From positions 184,083 to 248,082 of the forward strand of contig NZ_WXVV01000008.1 of assembly GCF_013433315.1 (NCBI RefSeq): a DNA stretch of 64,000 nt, given 5' to 3'. The DNA is from Pseudomonas crudilactis (GTDB taxonomy: Bacteria; Pseudomonadota; Gammaproteobacteria; Pseudomonadales; Pseudomonadaceae). The first letter of the stretch is position 1; each line of letters opens with the position of its first letter. The position numbers and the translations under genes are program-made. Below are positions 30,564-41,500 of the stretch, one piece after another. Under the pieces are notes generated by a model. It worked only from the letters and a program-made list of their open reading frames with translations. It searched no databases and was not told the DNA's origin.

Positions 30564-33500
30564 GATCGCTCGCTCCTTTGGCCTGTTCGTTCAGCCTGGC
30601 GTTTTCAGCCTGGGTGACCAGGTCTACGACTTTCTGGACGAAGGTCGGCTCTCCGGCCTTGGCGGTGTAATGGATACGCACAATGAGGTCGGTCAACGAC
30701 GCAAGCATGGCGGCCTGCAACCGTTTGCCCGGCCACGGGACAGTCAATCGCCAGTTGGAGATCGCGCCAGTGCATTCAAACGGACGGAGCAGGCCTTCAT
30801 CGGGCTTCATGTTCGTCAGACCGTTGTCAGCGATGCCCACCGACAAGGCTATTTGCTGAGCGCTGCGCAAATTGATCACCACATCCAGCGGCGCTACCCC
30901 GCCCGGATTGTGCAAGTACTGCACGGACTGCGTGGTTGGCCGGGTCGCCGTCATGCTGCTGATCTGCAGCAAGGTCGCCCGCACATCCTCATAGGGTCCG
31001 GTCAGAACCGGCAGATCGACCTCTACCGAACTGATCTGCCGGCAGAAATGCCCGGGATGATCGCGATCGAACAGCAACTGGGTCAGCTTGAATTCCAGTA
31101 CCCCGGTGTCTGTCAGTTGCTGCAAGGCATCCGCCCAGTTGGCAATGCCCACCTGAGGTTCCACTTCGTCGTCGAACAACTGTCGCAGGGAAATGGTTTT
31201 TACCAGCTCCAGCCGTCGCTCGTGGCGTTGCAGATATTCACGCTCCAGACGCAGCAGATGCCCGCGCAACTGCTCACCGGCGGTCAGACCATGACGATGG
31301 TCCAGCCACACCTGAGGCAAGGGGATTTGCGTATCGTAATCACCGGTTTCGGCGGCCAGCGAAGCCTGGGCGCTGAGGCACAGGCTGATGACCGCATCGT
31401 AGGCCTGATAATGCAGCGCCTTGAGCTGGCCGAGCATCCAGCCGAACAGTTCGGCATTGCTCGCACGTTTTTTCAGGTAGTTGTAGACCGTCAATGCCTG
31501 ACTGTTGGCCCGCAAGGTCTGCGCAAGGCTGGATCGTGCCGCAGCGACCGCATGATTCTGCGCCACGATCTGCTCATCGAGCGCACGCACCTCCGCCATT
31601 GCCTGATTACGCTGCAGCGCCCATTCGCCTCGGCGACGCCGGTAACCTTCGGTCGTGGCCTGGCTGTCGGCATCGATCTGCAACAGCGACGAGGCAACCT
31701 CCATGCCGAAAGCCGCTGCATCAAACACATGTTCCGGTTTGAAGCCGCCATTGGAGGTGCCGAATATTTTCGGCAACGCCCCGATGACGCCCCCGGCGGT
31801 CCTGACGACCCTGGCCTGCAACGCGGAGGTTTTCGACTGTTTCAGGCTCGACATGACCTGATATTCGATCGCCGAGACGTTTTCGTTGTAACGCGCTGCG
31901 TAAGCATCCGCCCGCTCCTGCGCCATGGTCCGGCTTTGCTGCAGCGCTGTCACATTCGCCTCCAGTTGGGCGATCGACTGATCCTGCACCGTTTCGACAT
32001 AGCTGCCCAATTCCACCAGATGGTTTTGCTGCAATTCTTCCTGCTCGGCGCGATCACGCCGCTCCAGCAGATTGAGCACCTGACTGCCGTAATCCTGCAG
32101 CGCCTGCACGGCCCGCAGTGCGACTTCGAACGTCACACGCCAACGGAAGGCATTGACCACCATTCGCCCACCCATCGGTCTCGGCCCGGCCACGCCAGCG
32201 GTCGCCAGGTCGCGCAGCAATTGATTGGGATCCGTCGGCGGGCTGAACAGCGCAAGATCCATAGGCCTGCCCTCTATGGTGAGATTGTGGCGCAGGTTGT
32301 GCATCCGTAGTTCAGGCGCGGCATACAGGTCGAGCAGCGACTGATTGATGGGGATTTCAAAAGGCCCACAGGCCAACAATCCGAGCATCGGCGGGGTATC
32401 GGAAGCGACCGGGTAATCCGCCAGGCTGAAATTCAGCGTCTTTTCAAAGGCTTCGAGCCGCGGCCGCACAGTGCTCTGCTCCAGCAAGTCGGCGACCTTG
32501 GTCGTTTGCCAACGGGTCGCCGTGTTGGCGGTCGGTGCCTTGCCCATCAGAAACCCGGCCTGGACGTAGCACAGCTTGGCGGCCACCAGACTGTCGCGGG
32601 TCAGTTGCCGGTAATACCAGTCGCCCCAGCTCATCAGGTTTTTCACATAGTCGGTGAATGCCAGAATCTGCATGTGCGCCGGTGCTGCGTAGCCGATGGC
32701 ATCCGGATCCGTGGGGTTCTGAACTTCACAACCCGGATCGCCTGGAGTTCTGACGATGTCCAGGGGGCGGCAACGCCAGTATGCCGGTCTTGGGTTGGGA
32801 TAGTCTGGATGTTCCCGAGGATCGGCAGTTGCCTGTGGATCGAACACGTAATGCAGCCAGTTTTGTGCCTCACGGAAGCGCTCTTCATCGCGCAAGCGCG
32901 TGGCCATCAAATGCGGCAGATGGAAAAACAGCTCCCAGAAAAACAGGCCATTGGCGCCGTTGAAAGCACCATTGGGCTCAACGAACGGCACCCCGGTGGG
33001 CGACGGCTCGGCAATGAACTGAGTGTTCCAGTCCAGCACGGCGTCCACGGAACCATTGGAGCGCTGCACCAGTTCCGGGCCAAACAATGAATTGAGCCGG
33101 ACGAACTTCAGTTGCAAGTCAGACTGATTGAAGGAAAGAAACTGCGCCGCATCGACAGCGTTTTTGCACAAGGAGGGCGGGACGAAATCCTCGAGGTCGA
33201 CGATGGTCAGGTGAAATCGCTTATCGCCCGTATAAGCGGTGGGGCCGGCTAATGCAAAAGTGGTCGGCTTCGGCCATGAGCCTTTTTTTCGGCTGGATAC
33301 CAACGATTCGGTTACCCAACCACCCGCCTGATCCAGCTCTTGTTCCAGCGGTTTAGGATCCTCACCTGAACCGCCCACAAGCCACAGTTTGATCTTCACC
33401 ATGGCACTGGCAAGTCCGGTGGGCCTGCAATATCCCTGCACCGTGATCATATCTTCATCTCCCACCCGCAACGCCATGACTTGCAGATCCATATGCGGCG

Positions 33501-34650
33501 TCAGAAAACCCTCTGTCTCGACACGGGGAACGGCCGTCACCTGGCTGCTCAGTGGATGCTGAACCGTTTCGTTGTTGACGAATCGATGCTGGAGCGCCAG
33601 ATCCAGCCATCCCCCACCGTCGCCGGCGACCGGGCGCATCAACACGTCGTAAACCGCATGCACCCTCAGGCCAGCAAGTTTTACAGGATCAAAACTGCCC
33701 GTCATTAAAACCCCAAGCTTGCCCTTCGGGTCCAGGTAATCGGTCCGCACACTCGCAATCAACCGAGCGCCCGGCAAAAGAATCTGCCCATGCTCGGAGC
33801 TGTGCAGGCACAGCGGCGCCGACCATTGGCCGTTCTGGGTCATGAACGCCAGATTGATGTCCAGTTTGTAAGGAATATCGCCTGAGCCATCTTTCGCTGC
33901 GACCTTCACACGCCATTGCGCCCAGACCAGACATAACCGGCCATTCCAGAACACCGGGCGAATATCCAGCACCTCGTCGGCAACGGGGATTTCCACGGCT
34001 TGCCATTCACTCCAGGCCGCCGGATTGACCGCCACACTCTGGCTGCCCAGTTCAATCTCGGCCTTGCGCCAGAAGTACTGGAAGGGCTGCACCCGCTGTC
34101 GCCCGACAAAGTAATAATTGGCGCGGGCAGGCGTCATGCTATCCATGTAGCAACTGATCACATCCAGATCGCAGGTTTGTTCGAAGGTCTGCAGGTAGTC
34201 CTGCAGCGCCGACTGCACGGAATCGTTGCTCAAGCGTGCCTGATTGAGATTGTTTTCAAGGGTTCTGAACAGGCTGGTCTTGCGCAGGCGTACAAAGGGA
34301 TTGATGAAGTTTTCCGGGTAAAACGAAATCAGCTGCACGGCGGCCCAGTCGGGATAGTTGTTGTACAGCTCCCATTCGAGCAAATGCCGATTGTCGAACG
34401 CTTGCTTCTCAAAGCCCGGTTCCAGCTTGCGATACACCGCATGAATGTACTGCTGTGCACAACTGGTCGCTTCGGCTACCCACGAACTGCGCACCTGGTA
34501 GGTGTCCAGTGGATCCATGCGCAGCAGTTCGAACAGATCGGCCGCCGTTTTCAAGAACGGATATTTCGCATTGGCCACCTGGCCGATGCAGTATTCGAGC
34601 AGTGCCGCGCGACGTTTTTCCAGCAGCCCGCCAATGTTGCTCAATGCCAT
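30556..34650 (-). CDS. tcaB: TcA C-terminal half (TcaB-like), pore and TcB-binding subunit
   Basis: 1364 aa, from an ATG with AAGGAG 7 bp upstream. It starts with the ABC-toxin N-terminal region (ALLEYCIGQVANA), then a neuraminidase-like domain near ~180-330 (YYFVGRQRVQPFQYFWRKAE, VFWNGRLCLVWAQW). Long helices at ~860-1000, with a small-residue segment GALPKIFGTSNGG near 957, correspond to the translocation channel and its tip. The C terminus from ~1000 (GYRRRRGEWALQRNQ, LFGWMLGQLKALHYQAYD) matches the TcB-binding domain of TcdA. TcA pentamers form the syringe that injects the TcC effector into host cells. This half would work with the TcaA-like protein encoded 54 bp upstream. Confidence 0.92.
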   Translation of the reverse strand: MALSNIGGLLEKRRAALLEYCIGQVANAKYPFLKTAADLFELLRMDPLDTYQVRSSWVAEATSCAQQYIHAVYRKLEPGFEKQAFDNRHLLEWELYNNYPDWAAVQLISFYPENFINPFVRLRKTSLFRTLENNLNQARLSNDSVQSALQDYLQTFEQTCDLDVISCYMDSMTPARANYYFVGRQRVQPFQYFWRKAEIELGSQSVAVNPAAWSEWQAVEIPVADEVLDIRPVFWNGRLCLVWAQWRVKVAAKDGSGDIPYKLDINLAFMTQNGQWSAPLCLHSSEHGQILLPGARLIASVRTDYLDPKGKLGVLMTGSFDPVKLAGLRVHAVYDVLMRPVAGDGGGWLDLALQHRFVNNETVQHPLSSQVTAVPRVETEGFLTPHMDLQVMALRVGDEDMITVQGYCRPTGLASAMVKIKLWLVGGSGEDPKPLEQELDQAGGWVTESLVSSRKKGSWPKPTTFALAGPTAYTGDKRFHLTIVDLEDFVPPSLCKNAVDAAQFLSFNQSDLQLKFVRLNSLFGPELVQRSNGSVDAVLDWNTQFIAEPSPTGVPFVEPNGAFNGANGLFFWELFFHLPHLMATRLRDEERFREAQNWLHYVFDPQATADPREHPDYPNPRPAYWRCRPLDIVRTPGDPGCEVQNPTDPDAIGYAAPAHMQILAFTDYVKNLMSWGDWYYRQLTRDSLVAAKLCYVQAGFLMGKAPTANTATRWQTTKVADLLEQSTVRPRLEAFEKTLNFSLADYPVASDTPPMLGLLACGPFEIPINQSLLDLYAAPELRMHNLRHNLTIEGRPMDLALFSPPTDPNQLLRDLATAGVAGPRPMGGRMVVNAFRWRVTFEVALRAVQALQDYGSQVLNLLERRDRAEQEELQQNHLVELGSYVETVQDQSIAQLEANVTALQQSRTMAQERADAYAARYNENVSAIEYQVMSSLKQSKTSALQARVVRTAGGVIGALPKIFGTSNGGFKPEHVFDAAAFGMEVASSLLQIDADSQATTEGYRRRRGEWALQRNQAMAEVRALDEQIVAQNHAVAAARSSLAQTLRANSQALTVYNYLKKRASNAELFGWMLGQLKALHYQAYDAVISLCLSAQASLAAETGDYDTQIPLPQVWLDHRHGLTAGEQLRGHLLRLEREYLQRHERRLELVKTISLRQLFDDEVEPQVGIANWADALQQLTDTGVLEFKLTQLLFDRDHPGHFCRQISSVEVDLPVLTGPYEDVRATLLQISSMTATRPTTQSVQYLHNPGGVAPLDVVINLRSAQQIALSVGIADNGLTNMKPDEGLLRPFECTGAISNWRLTVPWPGKRLQAAMLASLTDLIVRIHYTAKAGEPTFVQKVVDLVTQAENARLNEQAKGASDHA

Positions 34651-34704
34651 GATCCTGCTCCTTGGGATATGCTCCGGGGACAACCGTTAGCCAAGCGATA
34701 CCGC

Positions 34705-37700
34705 TTACCCCGGTATCGCCTCACCCGCGAAGGTGATGGGATTAATGAACACGCTTTCGCTATCGCTAGACTGACTCCGAACACTGAAAACGAAGGTGCC
34801 TCCGGTTTCGCTGGACACAAAAACTCGCGTGAGTCCCTGTTGATCGGTGAACCCCTGACGGGGTCTGATAGTTGCGGTATCCACATTTGTCGGGGGTACG
34901 GTCACCCAGTACCAATCCACCAACGAGTCGTGCGCGCGGTTGCCGTAGCCGTCTTCCAGCAACGCGTAGAGTTCGACTTCCTGGCCTTCCGGCACGACTC
35001 CCAAGGGCGTTGGTGACAGTTCTGCCAACGGAAAAGTCAGCGTTTTGCGGTCGAAGGTGATGTCGATAGATGTGGCGTAGCGCGGCTCAAACAGATCCAG
35101 CCAATACACGGGCGTATCGGTGCCCATGACCTTGCCCGGGGTATAGATGACCAAAAGCGTTCCATTTGTGTCGGTCGCACCTGTTTTAATGCTGCCCAGG
35201 GAGGCTCGCCAGTGAACCTTGATGCCGCTCAGCGGCTGACCTTGCGCGTTGTTCACGGTCACCCGATACGTGGCTAGCTCACCTGGCTTGTTGGCCACGA
35301 CATCGCTGCCATCCACCACGTCGCAGGTAATTGAGACCAACTCGTTGAGGTCGCTTGCCACGTGCGCCACAGGCGAGCGCTCACTGGTCGCGCCCAGCAG
35401 AGCAAGTTCGGCGGCCTTGGCATAGGCTGTCTTGTCGACGGTTTCGGGCAGACTGCCGATCAGGAAAATCGTCAATGCATCCATGCCGGTCTCGATGGAC
35501 AGCTCCCGGACGCGCATCAACAGATCGAGTTGGCTGAGGTTTTTCAACACCTTGAGGTTGGTGGGATCGATACGGTCGACACACTCGCGGACTTCCTGCA
35601 CGCTCCAGCCAAAAAAATTGGCCAGCCTGATGGCGGCGGCCTGTTGCACCAGCCTCATTGCATCCCCCGTGAGATCCGACAGATCGTTGACCTGACGCAG
35701 ATAGTCCAACAGTTTCTGCGACGGTTGTTCACTCAGGGCAAAGGCACGGGTCAGTGTCGTCAAGTAATACAGTGTGCGTATCGTCAATTCGTGCCTGTTG
35801 CTCTGACCGAGCCAGGCTTCGTGACCGTAATCCAGATATTCGTGCAACAGCGCGGCGCTCAACCCCAGCGTCGACACCACTTCACTGCGCCAGCGCACCT
35901 GCGCCAGCAGATCGAGCAGCACATCGGCATTGCGGTGCTGTTTTCGGCTTGCCCCCTCTGATTCCACAGGGGTTTGCTCAAGCACTTGTTGCAGCAATTG
36001 ATGAACCGTGGTGTTTGACCAGCTCAGGATCGGTAGTACCTGCTCCACACCGACACCGGCATACACGGCCAGCGTCTCTTTGACCAACGATGCCTGAGCA
36101 TCGCGCGCCTGCAGAACCACACCGGTCATGATGTCGATAAGGGTTAGGCGCAATGGCTCCTCGACCACCCCCAAGGCACTGTCGACCGCCCAGGCAATTT
36201 TTCTGCGGACATCGTCCAGGTATTGCTCGGATGTCCCCCACTGAGGCAATACCAGACCATAGGCGTCGACAATAGGAAGCTGGCCATCGGCGCGGCTCAC
36301 CAGGAATTCGAGCCAGTCGGCGACCCCTGCAGACGGCACGCCGGCCATCAGAAACACACCGTTGGACAACAATGCGGTCGGCAGCAAATTGCGCAACTGC
36401 TCGAAAAGTTGCTGATCCTGCTCGGACGGTTGCTGCGCCGCCAGCGGTTTGACCGCATGCTGCAACACCCACAACACTGGCAGATCGCTTTGCGCGCACC
36501 ACTGCACGCAACTGTGCATGGCTTCGATCAGTTCCAGTATGTCTGGTGGACCTTCTGCAACGGTGTGGATACGAGGGGTACCCGCCAAGCCATCAACCCA
36601 CTCGATCCCACCCAGCACCGACAGCATCAGCACACCTTCGATGGGGGTGATGTTCAACAGTCGGGGCAGTCGAACCAGGCGGTAAAAACTCGAGATGATC
36701 GCCGGGCTGCGCGTCAGTGTGTCGGTCAATCCATGTGCTCTGGCCACCGTGGTTGCCAGGACGTAATAAGTCTGCGGGTCAATCGCCAGGCCACGGCACA
36801 ACTGGCTGATCGTCAGATCGACCTCGCCCGGCGCCGGCGTCACTGGAAACGTAAGGTTGTCGAGCCGCAAGGGCTCGCGGTAATCCGTTCGATCATTGAA
36901 GATCTGGTCGAACAGCGAGAGTGCCTCGCCACGGCCGTAGATCGACAGCTCTGCGATGAACCCGGCAAAGTCCGCCGCAGTGCATTCGTAACGCTCACGC
37001 AGAGTCTGAAAAAGACCCAGGGCATGCACGACGCCGCTGGATATGTCCATCTCTGACGCAGCGGCGGGGTGCGAAGGATTACCGTGTTCTACTGCCCGGA
37101 TCGCAGCCACCAGCAGTGCATCGACCTGATCGAACGGCAAACCGGTCCAGTTGGCCAGACGGACCATTTGGTTTATCCGGTCATAGCGGTTGAAGCCCAG
37201 TTCCTTGTCGGGGTCTGCCGTCAGTCGATGGCGAAATTGTGCCGCGTCGTCGATCCGCACGGCGGGTGCGGTGTTGTTGTTGATGTACACCGACCCCGAC
37301 CGTTCACTCTCGGGTATCTCGGGTATCTCGGGTTTTTCATCCGGGTAGTCCACATTGGCTGAGCGCACCGGCGCAGCATCGCGAATCGACAGCAAAGCTT
37401 CGATCTGCGCGCTGCTCAACTTGGTTCGCTCGCCTAGAAACTCCACCTGACTAAGGTTCTGGTAACTATCAAGGTCATTGGTACCGAAGTGGCGGTCGAA
37501 AAACTCTTTACGATTGACAAAGCTCTCGCGGGGTTCCGTCAGCAATTGCCGCTGATAGGGACCAAGACGCGTAGCATGAGCGAAGCCGGGACCGGTATGG
37601 TTTCCCCGGGCATCGGGCTGTAAAAAATAGGGGTAGGCCAGATCGACCCGGTGCTCGAAGTCCCCCACCGACAGGTCATGGGACTGCGCGATAGCATCAA

Positions 37701-38373
37701 TCGTGACCCAATGCTGGTAATACGGCAGACCGTTGGGGTAGCGGGCCTCGATCAACACGTCTTCAGTCGACTGTCCTGGCTTGGGCTTGTTCGCCGCGAT
37801 GAACTGCTCCAATACCGCGACGATGATGTCGACCGACGATACCGACTGATAGACCGCATTGACGTCGACCTCCAGCGCGAGCAAATCCGTGCGGCGGTTG
37901 TGCAACTGATAGTGTTCTTCCTGGTTCTCGGGCTTGATACGGTCACGAATCCAGCGCAGCAAATCGATCAGATACGCTATGGGCGAGACAAGGGACTCCA
38001 GTGCATCCGGTGGACACAGTGCAGCAAAGTCGGTACCGATCAGGACTTGATAAGTGGGGCCGTCAACCATGGATAACAAACCGCTGGAGCTGCGTGTTGT
38101 CGCGTTCCGATCGCCCGTCAGGGTTTGCTCGATAAACTGACGACGCAGATACGTGGCCATGCTGTTGGCCCCGCGCAAAAACCGCCGGGCGTCATCCGGG
38201 CTGAGCCGCTGCTCCCTGACCAGACCCTGAACGCCCTTTTCCACCAAGGGAAAAATCGATCCCCCTTGTTCAAGATACGTCTTGAGATTGTCCAGCCCGA
38301 GGTTTTGTGCGTGTTGTTCGTCACCAAACAATTGATCGAACATTTGCAAAGCGGGGCGACGCGAATCAGCCAT
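34705..38373 (-). CDS. tcaA: TcA N-terminal half (TcaA-like) with C-terminal Ig-like domains
   Basis: 1222 aa from the ATG at 38373 (AAGGAA 7 bp upstream). The N terminus matches the VRP1 / Salmonella virulence plasmid A family found in TcA proteins: MFDQLFGDEQHAQNLGL, SPIAYLIDLLRW near ~130, LPYYQHWVTIDAIAQSHDL near ~225. The middle (~300-990) is mostly helical, like the TcA shell. From ~1000 to the end there are two Ig/invasin-like domains (YRVTVNNAQGQPLSGIKVHW; EVELYALLEDGYGNRAHDS). With the TcaB-like protein the total is 2586 aa, close to one-chain TcdA. The Ig domains fall at the split point, where TcdA carries receptor-binding domains. A lux-box-like site lies 101 bp upstream. Confidence 0.88.
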   Translation of the reverse strand: MADSRRPALQMFDQLFGDEQHAQNLGLDNLKTYLEQGGSIFPLVEKGVQGLVREQRLSPDDARRFLRGANSMATYLRRQFIEQTLTGDRNATTRSSSGLLSMVDGPTYQVLIGTDFAALCPPDALESLVSPIAYLIDLLRWIRDRIKPENQEEHYQLHNRRTDLLALEVDVNAVYQSVSSVDIIVAVLEQFIAANKPKPGQSTEDVLIEARYPNGLPYYQHWVTIDAIAQSHDLSVGDFEHRVDLAYPYFLQPDARGNHTGPGFAHATRLGPYQRQLLTEPRESFVNRKEFFDRHFGTNDLDSYQNLSQVEFLGERTKLSSAQIEALLSIRDAAPVRSANVDYPDEKPEIPEIPESERSGSVYINNNTAPAVRIDDAAQFRHRLTADPDKELGFNRYDRINQMVRLANWTGLPFDQVDALLVAAIRAVEHGNPSHPAAASEMDISSGVVHALGLFQTLRERYECTAADFAGFIAELSIYGRGEALSLFDQIFNDRTDYREPLRLDNLTFPVTPAPGEVDLTISQLCRGLAIDPQTYYVLATTVARAHGLTDTLTRSPAIISSFYRLVRLPRLLNITPIEGVLMLSVLGGIEWVDGLAGTPRIHTVAEGPPDILELIEAMHSCVQWCAQSDLPVLWVLQHAVKPLAAQQPSEQDQQLFEQLRNLLPTALLSNGVFLMAGVPSAGVADWLEFLVSRADGQLPIVDAYGLVLPQWGTSEQYLDDVRRKIAWAVDSALGVVEEPLRLTLIDIMTGVVLQARDAQASLVKETLAVYAGVGVEQVLPILSWSNTTVHQLLQQVLEQTPVESEGASRKQHRNADVLLDLLAQVRWRSEVVSTLGLSAALLHEYLDYGHEAWLGQSNRHELTIRTLYYLTTLTRAFALSEQPSQKLLDYLRQVNDLSDLTGDAMRLVQQAAAIRLANFFGWSVQEVRECVDRIDPTNLKVLKNLSQLDLLMRVRELSIETGMDALTIFLIGSLPETVDKTAYAKAAELALLGATSERSPVAHVASDLNELVSITCDVVDGSDVVANKPGELATYRVTVNNAQGQPLSGIKVHWRASLGSIKTGATDTNGTLLVIYTPGKVMGTDTPVYWLDLFEPRYATSIDITFDRKTLTFPLAELSPTPLGVVPEGQEVELYALLEDGYGNRAHDSLVDWYWVTVPPTNVDTATIRPRQGFTDQQGLTRVFVSSETGGTFVFSVRSQSSDSESVFINPITFAGEAIPG

Positions 38374-38474
38374 GATCAGGTTCCTTGAGGCGAAAGCCGG
38401 CCGGAGCAACCTGGCGTTTCCACCAGGCTGCACACTCAGTGATTAAGATTTGGCGCTTCGACAGGTCGAGTGTC

Positions 38475-38494
38475 TACTGTCAGATCTGACAGGT
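38475..38494 (-). promoter_or_regulatory. lux-box-like palindrome before tcaA-like gene
   Basis: Reads ACCTGTCAGATCTGACAGTA on the minus strand. Its core CTGTCAGATCTGACAG is a perfect 16-bp palindrome of the CT-N12-AG form used by LuxR-family regulators. It lies in the 147-bp gap between the Ig-repeat gene and the TcaA-like gene, 101 bp before the latter's ATG. CTTAAT (38447-38442, minus strand) is a possible -10. Confidence 0.7.
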
Positions 38495-38520
38495 TTTACA
38501 ACCGTTCGTCGGGTTTGCGT

Positions 38521-41500
38521 TCAAGAACCTTCCACCGGCGGATTTGCGCGCTCGACCTCGAAGCGCGCGCTCACGACCCAGTCGGATATCTTCTCATCGC
38601 ACTTCTCATCCGTGAGGCTCTGCCTGAATCGGTACCAGTTGCCGGATTCCGGCAATGGTTGCGTCGCCTCCCCATGCCATGTGTCACCGGCAATGGGCAA
38701 GGGCCCCGTCCACTGCACATCCGGGTTGTACCAACTCACCACTGTCCCAACGCCTTCGCGCCCGCGGCCGGCAAACTGCAGCGGATGACTGACCCAGCGG
38801 CCCGCCGCCGGGGCGTCGAGGGTGGGCAGAAAAGTGCCCAGCATGATCGGGCGCAGTGCCTCGACGGAGGCGAACTCCTCCAGCGACGCCACCGCCTCAA
38901 GCACGTAAGGCCCACCGGCAAGGGAACTGAAGTCCTGTGTCACCGACCAGGTGCGATCCTCCTGCACGATGGCGCTGGACTGCAGCGAGTGCGTGGCGTC
39001 GGCCAGCGTCACCGTGACCGTGTCGCCGGGCACACCGAAACCAGACACCACCGTGCGTCTGCCGACAGGGTCATCCTCGGTCGGGGTTTCGATCAGCGGT
39101 GCAGCCGGGACGACGTCATATTGCCGCGCATCGCCGAGGTCCGACTCTTGCCGCTGGTTGTTTCCATCGACGAACGTTTGCCGCGCACGAATGCTTGTAC
39201 GCCCCACCGGCAACCTCACCTCACCTTCCCAATCGCCCTTGGCGTTCACCAGGATGTTGCTGAGCAGAGGCTCGCTGACACCTTCCAGAAAGACCTCGAC
39301 CCGCCCGTTCGCCATGCCGCTGCCGGCGATTTTTGCGGTACGTGGCAGCTTCCCGTTTTCTGTCGGCTGGGTGATCTGCGGCGGTAACAACACCACATCG
39401 AAATAGCAATGCTCACTGCGCTCGGACGGCCGTTCGTCAAGGATTTGCTGTGCATCGATGGTGTACCTGCGGAATTCCAGACCGGCGAGATCGATCGACC
39501 ACGCACCGTCTGCATCCAGTGTTTTTTCCGGCCCCAGCGGGCTTTGGAACTGGGCATCCCGCAACTGCATCACGGCACCCTGCATACCGTTCTCGCCCTC
39601 GACCGTGACATCGCGGCCCACCTTGCTGGTCGGGTCCGGATAGGTGATCCGCGGCTGGGACATGGGCCGTCTGACGGTGAAGGTGGCGCTCGCCGGTAAC
39701 GAGGTCTGCTCCGCGGCGAACTGGGTCACGGTGACGGTATGCTCAACACCCGTCTCGAACGCCATGTCGCGGCGGAATGTCCACTTGTCATTGCTGACCG
39801 TTGGCTTGTGCACCACATTATCTTCGTCGCTGTACTGCAGGCTGACCACCGCGCCCGGCCAGCAAGTGCCGCTGAACCTGGGTGAAAGTCCATCTTCGAG
39901 CGGGTCGTCAAGACCGGGAGCCAGTGGCGGAATGTTTACATCAAGATAAACCCAATCGGTTTCCTGCCCGTCTCCCGCCTGTTTGATGCGAACCCGGCGG
40001 TTGAAGGTCGGGCCCCATACTTGCGTCGCCTGACTAGTCCATTTCCCGGTGGTGGTCAGCGGGCGATGCGGCGCCACCTCTTCATCCATGTCGATCTTCC
40101 ACAGCCACACGGTCGCGCGGGCATTGCCCAGGCCGCTGAAGGTCGGCTGATACTCCAGTGTGTGAGCCAACTCGCTGACATTCGGCAACTTGTTTTCGAC
40201 CGTGAAAGGAAAAGGCAGTGACTCGATCCAGCCACTGGCACCGTCGCCCACTTTTTGCACGATTTGCAGGTTGTAGGTGCCGTATGGCCAGTCCGTTGCG
40301 GTGGTTGCCCACTGTCCCCCGGTTGCCACAACCGCCTCTGGCGGCTTGACCGCATAACCGGGCGCGGTGATCACCACCGTTGCGCCGGCGTGGGCGGAGC
40401 CTGAGAACTTGATGGAATTGTCGATGTGCTCGACGGTGACACCGGTAAATTTGTCTGGCCGGACCTTGAATGCACGCGGACCACTTGGCTCGGACCTTCT
40501 TCCTTCGATGACGTTGATAGCCACCAGCGAAGTATTGCCTGCAGGCACTTCAACGGAGGCGCTCCAATTTGCCCCCGTCAGTATCAGACTCTCACCGACT
40601 TTGATCTCTTTCCCGTCCAGTAAAACCTGAACAGTGCCACCTAAAGCTCCCTTTGAACCGGTTACGGTAAAAACCTGATTCTGATACGAGCCTGGATCTG
40701 GCGGAGTAATAACAGGTGCAGTGGTTACAAAAACATCCACGCCTTTCGCCCAACCAGGCAGGTTACTACCGCCATACGACTGCTGTGCGGTAAAGGTGAA
40801 GCGGCCGGCTGGCAGATCTTGCAACAGCGTTGTCGACCAATATCCGTTAGCGCTGACTTTCGTCTCTCCGTAAAGAATTACGCGAGAATCCGCTTGATAG
40901 ATCCTGACAGTCGCATCTGGGTATCCTTCTCCTTCAACTAATGGTCGGCCTTGCGTTATCACATCATCTTTTTTCGGTCGAGTAATGGCAGGGACGCCGT
41001 AATAATTGAAAATTATCGGAGTCGAGAAGCGAGTGGCATATCCTGATTCCGAATGACGTACCTTGACGCTGTAACTTCTTGGTTTTAGACCATCCGAAAG
41101 CTTTATCGACCAGTTACTCAGCGTACCGGTGATCTGCGGACTGAGGCTTTGTCCCGTAAGGTTTTCGACTATTTCAAGACGACCACTGGTAACACCCGTC
41201 CCGTAAACAGTCGCTGCAAATTCATCTTTACCAGTGATGACAGGGAGTTTTCTTACAAATACCCGCTTATCTCTGCGCTCGGACCAGTTGCCTTTGTAAT
41301 TCCACTTCGTAGCGTAGTAACCATTACCCTCAGGTAGATCGGTTGCAGGGTACTCATTCCACTGCACGCCCGGATACCATTCACCAACGAGGCAATTGCG
41401 GAAATATCCGTTCGGACCGTAGTAATCAATCCAGACTTGGTGTCTACCGTCAGACTGCGGAATGTTGAAGATGATCGAACTTTTGGTATCAACGGTCTCG

